Below, in pieces: positions 56,750 through 64,000 of a stretch of 64,000 nt of DNA. The first letter of the stretch is position 1; each line of letters starts with the position of its first letter. A program made the translations under genes and the position numbers. The notes beneath the pieces are model-generated. The model searched no databases and was not told where the DNA came from. It worked only from the letters and a program-made list of their open reading frames with translations. Source of the stretch: Hygrocybe punicea. Lineage: Eukaryota; Basidiomycota; Agaricomycetes; Agaricales; Hygrophoraceae. Location of the stretch: contig OY744461.1 of NCBI GenBank assembly GCA_963556145.1, positions 4,712,001 to 4,776,000 on the forward strand, written 5' to 3'.

Positions 56750-58448
56750 CTAGAAATAATCAATGCACAAACTGGGAGATGTATCCATTCCACTTGCTGT
56801 GGTCGTTGAGAAGGACACATAGTCCTTATACAGTTGGGCCCGAAATTCGGACTCACGAATCACCATTTTAATAGCACTGACATATCGCTCCCATTCTCCT
56901 TGAAGTAGTGCACCCTGTATAACCTTGACCGGCTTTGTATTGCCACCAATCTTGGGCTCATCGAGAAAGCAGGACTCCACTATGATGACCGATGTAAAGA
57001 TCATCGGCATTCCACCTCCGACTGCATGAAAGAAGTTGTGACCAAATGCACCAGTGGAGATATGTGCAGGGTTATCACGAGAGAGATTAGAATACCTCCC
57101 AGATCTATCAAAGGTAATGGCGGAAACCAATAATCTATATTATATCAAATGAATTGACTGGATCCACTTCAAATTGTCGTTGAAACAACGTACTTTCTGT
57201 TGATCTTGTAGATGTCAGTGATAATATCACTGAACTGTGGGTTGCCGTTTCCAATTGCACTGGACCAGGATACCATCGCTGCTGCCCTATATAGTTATGA
57301 GTAACTGACAAGGGTATGACTGCAATGGCATACTTGATGTTGACGCAGTCTTGGTAGGTGTCAACAAGTTGAGGATCCCTCGTGCCAATATCAGACTCAT
57401 CAACGTTCGGAGATGGTAAGCTAGATTCACGACATCTACATCAAACACCACGGTGTAATAAGATCCAACACACCTGGTGATCTGCGTCAGTGCATAGGTC
57501 AGATCTCCTTCATTGCCACTGGAGCCTTTATCATCGTCGGTATCATCGAGCATGATGGCCTTTGTGGACTTGGACTTCTTGGATGGAGTATTAGACACGC
57601 TGTTACGATTAATGAATGAGAATATTCATATTGGCACGTAAAATACACACGAAATTGGCTTATTGGGGTTCTTCATCAAGGCTACTTTGCGACGATGCCT
57701 AAACAGTCAAACGATTTGTTTGAACAAATGGATATGTCTGTGATAACCAAACAACTCACTTAGAACTGTAATCCTCTTCCTCTTCCTCCTCTTGCTCACC
57801 GTCTTGTGATTGATTAGATGCAGCTTTCAATTTCTTGAAGGGGGAAGGCGTTTTACTATGGATAACCTGTCAATGATGAGACAACACCTATGAAAAATAT
57901 TTACACATCGTCGTCATTGTCGGTGACATTGGGAGATGACATTTGACATTTCTTTCCACTGTAACAGATTGAAATCATGTTAGATATATTTGATATTGAA
58001 ACACTAACACGTCTTTAATGTTGCGAAACTTGACGGAATGCCTAATATTTGTTAACTCATATTGGATAACAATGATATGTGATTATAGATACCTTGTGAG
58101 CGTTGACGGTGCCATTACACTGCCAGTGCTTTGAATACTGACAACATCATCATTAGCATCGGACAAAGCCACACTGTCCATTGGTCAAAAATAGCTAACG
58201 ATTAAAACGATGACACATACACATCATTATCAGCCCAAGTCTTGATAACCTTCTTTCACTTCTCAATTGTTGCAGAAGGCCGTCTTTAGTGCATGCAATA
58301 GAAACTTCAGTAATACCAAGTAAAATAGGTAAACATACATGGTGGCCTTGGGTTTTGCTTTTGAGTTTGATGTCGTGGCAGTGGACTTCTTGGGAGGCAT
58401 TGGAGAGCGGTCAAAGTTGATGGAATGGTGGATATCATCTTCACTCAC
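56750..58448 (-). CDS. Gene C: unrecognised many-exon gene, in-frame TGA near its start
   Basis: It starts at 58448 (MSEDDIHHSINFDRSPMPPK) and ends with TAG at 56752-56750. About nine short exons are separated by GT-AG introns of about 45-60 bp (for example donor GTATGTTT near 58338, and an intron between exons near 57190-57125). The N-terminal half is Ser/Thr/Lys-rich with acidic runs (EQEEEEEEDYSS, DDTDDDKGSSGNEGD), suggesting a nuclear or disordered segment. The C-terminal 125 residues are compact: SGRYSNLSRDNPAHISTGAF, GGGMPMIFTSVIIVESCFLD and GEWERYVSAIKMVI. TGA at 58258-58256 sits between EK and KKVIKTWADND. Family unknown; the exon chain is partly provisional. Confidence 0.5.
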
Positions 58449-58842
58449 GATTTAAATCACTCAAAAACAATAAGCTATGAATTTAAGATGAATCGGTGAA
58501 TTCAAAACTTCAACAATAACATCTGAGGATCCACCATTGGCACATGCTCATATACCAAACGAGGCTTCTTGGGCCATGTACTCCATGCAAAGCGCAAAGG
58601 TATGCATGAAAAATGGATGACTGTCCACATGATATTCACCACAAGTTTATACTGGTAGGTTTCATGAATTGTTGACAAGCTCAATTAAAGTTAGGAATGG
58701 AGACTAAATAAAAAGGGGTATTCATGAAACAAAATTGCATAATGCCAAATTAAGCAACATGGGGTATACTAACAGATATTGATGAATGATGGATAGGGGT
58801 TAATTCCAATGCTGTGCATACATATCCTGTGATGCAGAATTA
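58449..58842. other. Intergenic between genes C and D
   Basis: Only short frames. No repeat structure noticed. Confidence 0.4.
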
Positions 58843-60053
58843 ATGCGGAAAAGCTGGAGTACATGCTTGACTATACCATATCCAAACCAGACAGCTGACA
58901 ACCAACATTATATGCGGCATTTGAAAGAAATGGAAAGGATCCGTATTATGCAAAATGACGCAAACTTCAATATTCAAGAATGCAAAACAAAAACACAAAA
59001 TGAAACAGATCCTGAAAAGCTAACATCACATGCACATCAAAAACCAATATGGATATCATATTGACCCCATTGCCAGATTTCAAATGTCAATATTGTGCAT
59101 GTTGACTCTCCAAATTGCTGGAAGTTTATACTTCCAACCAATGATGAATCCGAACATCAAGAATTGGTATTAAGTTTGCAAGCAATTTTGGTGGCGAAAG
59201 ATCTTCCACCCATAACAACCAGGTATGTGCTAAATTCATATCCATTCCTTGAATACCATTCTGATGAACCACTGTAATAGTCAACCGGAACGCTGAACGC
59301 CCTTCATACGTCAAAGCATAGTCGTAACTGGCCTTGATACAACGGGCTTTCAATCCTATATCGATAACCTTCGGATTCTGCACCAGAAACTGGCTCGTCA
59401 ATTTCCTGACAAAGCAATGCAAGCTTTTACGCCTTCTACATACATGGATTACATGGCACTCGCAATAGGAACCCGATATTTCACTGATCGCTGACACGAC
59501 AACTCTTCCCCTCACATTCCATTCAAGCATGCCATCGATCCAAAAGGCATATTAACCTCACTTGCGAATTCCCGCTACTTTCATGGCCAGGACAATTGCG
59601 TACTTTATTACAAGTTGAAGTCTGATAGAAATCGACATTGGTGAGTGACGATGAATTGGGATCACATCTCTACTGATGGAAATATTTATTAGCTTCATTC
59701 CAACAAACCCAACTTGCTTTAGAATTGGTGATATAGTGGAGGTTCAGTTTACAATATCGGCAGTTCCGGTAAAGATGGATAAATTCAAGATGATTCTGAA
59801 TCTATGGTCATTGGCACTGGTAGACAGTGACTTCACAGAGGTAACACTTCAATACATCAAGAATTAAACGAATACTGATGTATATTCTCAGGAAGCAACT
59901 ATGATTCGCAACAAGACAGCTTTGCCTACACCAACTACACAGCGCAAAATAGCCATCAAATGGCATGTTGGGTATGTGGAAGACGGTAATGATGCAGAGG
60001 GTGTTGTGGAAACAAGGCGACACCTCAATAATATGAATATCGACCGATGCTAA
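58843..60053 (+). pseudogene. Gene D: decayed spliced gene of an agaricomycete hypothetical family
   Basis: The best part is 59300-60053. An exon to 59640 reads SYIDNLRILHQKLARQFPDK, PSTYMDYMALAIGTRYFTDR, TGA (59492-59494), FKHAIDPKGILTSLANSRYF. Then come intron 59641-59690 (GTGAGT...TTAG), the exon CFIPTNPTCFRIGDIVEVQF and KMDKFKMILNLWSLALVDSD, a second intron (GTAACA...CTCAG, about 59841-59890), and a last exon ending TAA 60051-60053. The IDPKGILT...FRIGDIVEVQ arrangement matches a widespread hypothetical protein family I recall from Agaricomycetes, function unknown. Upstream pieces (58843-59225) lack continuous framing. Start not resolved. Confidence 0.55.
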
Positions 60054-60087
60054 TGTATAATATTGTATGTACTCAAACTGTTGATAT

Positions 60088-60640
60088 GTTACAGCTGTTT
60101 TGCCATCTGATGGCAGCAACTGCACTGTTTTGAATTAATTGAGAAATTCGGACTTGGTAGAATTTTGGGTGCTGTGTTTTGTATCTCATGAAATACTATT
60201 TGGATTAAGATGGTTATACAGGGAAAGTTGTACTATATCTTGAGGACTATCTACTCCTGTAATTACATTTGGACAATATTTAGGATATGGTGAGTTGTTG
60301 ATGAAATAAAAAGGTAGACCAGTACTTTTTGACACCCAAAATAATACTGTCAAGTTATGACATTGAAAGAGCTCATATGAAGAAGACTGGAGGGAGAAGG
60401 TTGTTCATCTTTTCAAGGCCTAGAAGTACATATACCATATTCTTCTCTGTTTTTGTCCTTTGAGCCGTTATTGCATCTGTACTATGTTTGTCTGTCATTA
60501 GGCTCGAAATACAACCAGAATCAACCATCTTGATCCAAGCAGTATTTCATGAGATACAAAACACAGCACCCAAAATTCAAATTTCTCAATTGATTCAAAA
60601 AGGTGCAGTTACTGCCATCAGATAGTAAAATGACGGTAAA
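60088..60640. mobile_element. MITE-like element with inverted repeats of about 130 bp
   Basis: The left block (60098-60215) TTTGCCATCTGATGGCAG...TTTTGGGTGCTGTGTTTTGT, ATCTCATGAAATACT is repeated in reverse complement at about 60515-60635. The loop of about 300 bp is AT-rich and non-coding. No target duplication determined. Confidence 0.7.
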
Positions 60641-62279
60641 CTATTGAAAGTTGTAAATCACGATGATACATGGAACCATTCTGAATACATCAATTTACTA
60701 TGAAATATGTCTTCTATATACTGTAATTGAAATTTGGCTATTGATTCAAGCATCAAGCATTGATGACACATATGTGACATGTCCAGATATTGTATTCTTC
60801 AATCATTGTTAGACTGTGACTCTGCAATTTGAGGATCCACAATATGCAAGAGGTGTGCCTTTTTGCTGAAAAGATGAGAATGAGCTATTGAAAATCCATT
60901 ATCTACCTATAATCCAGATTTAATGTTTGCATATTCTCTTTGTATCATCACTGGATAGCTAACTATATCCAATCTTCAATGTGTACTGATCACATATGAC
61001 AATAGTAACCTGAACATATTGACCAAACACATTGACCGAACACACCGAACATGTCCAATATGTTCGGTTTGTGGTCCATGAAACTGAATTACAATTCATT
61101 GTACAAATTCAATCAAACTACCTTTACTCCTCATATGTGATGCATAACCTTTTGTTCATAGATGTGTCATATTAACTGGACGAAATCTGCAGGTGCAACA
61201 AGCATATTTACTCCTTTATATCTAAATTGATAACGAAATTCACTGCTGTACTGAGAAGCCTATGTTGCTATGTTCCTGCATTGATACCATTGGATTGTAT
61301 CTTGGCCCAACCTTCATTTCTTCCCATCCTGCCATAAATATGATGCTTTACTATTTAATAATTGCTTTCCCATCATATTAGTTTGTTCTGGCCTGATTGG
61401 AGCTTCTCTTGAACTAATTATGTTCCTTGTCCTTTTGTCTTGATCTTGAATCATTATGCAGTTGACTGCATTTATTGTACTATTTTTGTGTCCTTTGATA
61501 AAATATCAACAAATTATAAACCTCACCCTTATGAGCCCATTCAATGAATACATTGAAACAGCATCTGGGGTACCAATGTATGAACTCCATAGTTTCTCAA
61601 TGTTGATAGTTCTGCTTGCACTTTCTCTGCTTCAATATGGGATGTCAAATGTGGCACATAATGCACATCCAACAACTGTCCAGACTTTTATTTCTGCTAT
61701 TGTTTGTGCAATTGCAATGCCCCGAATTCAGGTAGGGACATCTGCAAAACACTTTGTGCCGAAAATGATGAACCGGCCAGTTAAACCGGTATTCAACCTG
61801 TTCCTTGTGATTCCAATGTACATAGCTATTATATGTATCTGTAGACAAAGTTATCATATCTGGTTCATTCAGTCTATATTGCACTGGCAATTCCTCAGAA
61901 TACAGCAGAGATACTAGTTGGACAATACAGAACTCTCAGTACTGTTCAGACAGGTTTTCAACTCATCCATATGTCATAATGTGCACATTACACCAACAAA
62001 GAATACGATTATTGTCATGAAGCCGACTTAGCAGTGGACTACACTTTCCCAACTTGGTACCTTTGATCTGGTGACCTTATTGTTCTTGCTCATTTGAGAC
62101 AACAAATTCTCACAGTTACAAAGTCAGCAGTCACACGGTTTCAAATTTATTCACAGGGCTTCAAAATTGTTCCCACAGTTTGCAACAATTGTTCCCACGG
62201 CTTGGCAAATTAGAGTCTGACCCTGAGTTGAAAAATCCACCATATAGAACGATTCCCTTATAGGGACTCATAACACAAA
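60641..62279. other. AT-rich non-coding DNA with one hydrophobic frame
   Basis: A 153-codon plus frame (61456-61917) has several hydrophobic stretches but no homology I recognise and no typical gene context. 61018-61075 holds an isolated CCGAACATGTCC-type repeat related to 54360-54800. Confidence 0.4.
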
Positions 62280-62870
62280 TGGTACGTCGGGGGTCTATTC
62301 AAGATGGGGGTGGTCGAAAATGGGTGTGTAAGGAGGTGGTGTGGGTGTGGAATGAGTGAGGGTGGGGGGTTTGAGAAAAGGGTGGCGAGGTGACAGTTTT
62401 GTGGGCCCTGAGCTCTCATTTTGGACACAGAGGAGATGCCAGGAGTGTAGTCGAGTTGTGGTGGTCAAAAACGGGTGGCTTGGATGATCAAAAAGTGGGA
62501 GGGTGGAGGTTGGATACAGAGCAGCAAGGCAACGGTGCTGGGGCACCTAACATCTCATTTTCAACCTGAACAAGACGGTTGGGTTCTCCTCGAGCCGGGG
62601 GTGGTCAAGATGTGTGAGGCCAGGCATTGAGTCTTAAAAGTTCGAAGTTGGAGCCCAGGGCAGAAGATAGCAGAGTGAGGCGTTGAGACCCTCTGGCCTC
62701 TTGTGTTGACCCCAAATAAGGTGTGGGGGTTGAATTACATTGGGCCAGGTCAAAATCCCTGGAATGACGCATCTTGACTGGTGAAAAAGTCAGGGGAGCC
62801 TTGGAAGTGTGAGTAACCCATGACTCAATGTGACAAGTTCCTTTTGCAATCATTTTTCACGTCATGGAAA
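62280..62870. repeat. Helitron-derivative tandem blocks, related to 42540-43165
   Basis: Blocks GGGGGTGGTCGAAAATGGG, CTCATTTTGGACACAGAGG, GTAGTCGAGTTGTGGTGGTCAAAAACGGG and CTCATTTTCAACCTGAACAAG recur with a spacing near 155 bp. They match the array at 42540-43165 in block order. Confidence 0.65.
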
Positions 62871-64000
62871 TATTTTTTCTCATTCTTCTGAGCAGCATTC
62901 AATTTTTTACAACCATAAATGCCATATTCATGAAAATATTTGAGGACAAAGTTGAGAAAATCAAGACTACTCATCATTTTTCTCAAAAAAAAACCAGTAA
63001 GATTTTAGAATTTGGTGCGATGGGTGATTTCAAAAATTAATTAATCAATTGATTAATTAATTAATTAACTACGGACGATCTGCCTGGACTCATAAGAATT
63101 TAGGGAACAACTCGTAACATAGAAGCCATGGAGCAGATTAACATTATATAATAGAGTCACAAAAGCAAACAAATTTATCCTGATCATCTAACTCTATATA
63201 CAAAGAGTATTTTCAAAAGTGTGACACATTGATTGTAATTGGTGAAGTGTTTGATGCCAGCTGCTGGAAATGTTTGAAATACGGCATTGTATGTAAAAGA
63301 AAAGGAACAAACCTAATGTGAGGGCAAGTTATAATGACCAGCTTCATAAGAACAGCGATCGAATCACCAGATGCTGGCAGCTTTATGATGTTCTGGGGCA
63401 TTGTTGCAGACCGTACCTGTCCTCTTTGCGCATCTGCAAAGCATGATTCAGGTTTCCGATCGTCCACAAAGAAAGACACAGATGTAAATTTGGCATTGAC
63501 ACATCTGGACACTGAGTTGAAGAGATTGTTCCACATTAATTTAAACAACACATACTGTGAGGATTTTGAACAGTAATACCAATTAATAAGCCCAAATGAT
63601 GTAATAACAATGAGAGAAAACAGCTTTGAAGCAAACATGCAAGTGGATGTAAATTCAATACTTAAGTCAGCCTTGATTTCAATATTTAATTTAGCATTGA
63701 ATTCAAACTCAATTGAAAATTCAGATTCACTATTCAATTAATTATTCAATTCAACTTTGAATGCAGTGATGACTCAATTCATGAACACAAGGGTGACTTG
63801 AGAGTTATGTAAATTTATAATTGGAAGATGTAATGGATAACAAATAGAACATGATGGATCAACTAATTTTGAAGAAGTTTTTAACAGATGGATCTTAAAG
63901 TGAGTCATAAAATTAAATACAGAAGTTTGAAACACCCAACTCTTCTGCAAGGTCTTTTATTCGGTACAATATTTCAGAATTCATCTTCAATGTTAATATG
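62871..64000. other. AT-rich non-coding end of window
   Basis: Contains an alternating TTAATTAA palindrome (about 63036-63068) and repeated TTCAAT/ATTGAA motifs at 63650-63780 inside a 174-codon minus frame, which I attribute to composition. No supported gene. Confidence 0.45.

Noticed and set aside
944..59494. TGA as a sense codon or programmed read-through
   Set aside because: The histone deacetylase gene has no internal TGA and ends at one, and affected genes also carry frameshifts. Mutation of CGA explains the pattern more simply.
61456..61917. 153-codon frame with hydrophobic stretches as a membrane protein
   Set aside because: No start context, introns, homology or conserved neighbours that I can recognise; AT-rich DNA easily gives such frames.
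63213..63737. 174-codon minus-strand frame at the window end
   Set aside because: Much of it translates TTCAAT/ATTGAA repeats; no recognisable domain.

Overview
The window is fungal nuclear DNA, most likely from an agaricomycete basidiomycete. The evidence is short GT-AG introns of about 47-70 bp, a seven-exon class I histone deacetylase of basidiomycete type, and basidiomycete-style Copia, Ngaro-like, hAT-like and Helitron elements. It contains a 100-N scaffold gap at 19482-19581. Species cannot be named from the sequence. Apart from the histone deacetylase gene and four unrecognised multi-exon genes, nearly everything is transposable elements, many nested inside one another.

Layout. 1-1562: a decayed gene for the queuine tRNA-ribosyltransferase accessory subunit (QTRT2 family). 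1563-5323: non-coding, with repeat relics. 5324-12591: a non-autonomous hAT-like element (8-bp target duplication, TSD) carrying a 6.2-kb protein-less LTR element (896-bp LTRs, 4-bp TSD). 13077-14225: a second hAT-like element full of triplet repeats. 14938-16330: a deleted Helitron remnant. 16331-22789: a giant imperfect palindrome around the gap. Its left arm holds a 320-bp hAT-like MITE and its right arm keeps the empty site. 22896-29607: a Ngaro-type tyrosine-recombinase retrotransposon with split direct repeats (A1-ORFs-B1-A2-B2), interrupted in gag by a 1,977-bp miniature LTR element with identical 157-bp LTRs. 30025-31779: the intact histone deacetylase gene. 31890-41170: a foldback-like element built of tandem subrepeats, invaded by a Copia element (32463-38537, TSD GTTTA), which is itself invaded by an 831-bp near-perfect palindrome. 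41171-50505: the 3' end of a small Helitron, then a large Helitron on the minus strand whose long Rep-helicase reading frame ends in a ubiquitin-protease-like domain. 52048-60053: four unrecognised spliced genes (A-D) on alternating strands. 60054-64000: small inverted-repeat elements, Helitron-type tandem repeats and AT-rich DNA.

Two patterns link the regions. Interrupted reading frames almost always break at a TGA that looks like a mutated CGA arginine codon (about twelve TGA against one TAA and one TAG), in transposons and in genes A-D and QTRT2, whereas the histone deacetylase gene is clean. This fits C-to-T decay at CpG. Second, both protein-less LTR elements carry a GC-rich internal array with a period near 150 bp. 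All statements come from reading the sequence; no database search was possible.
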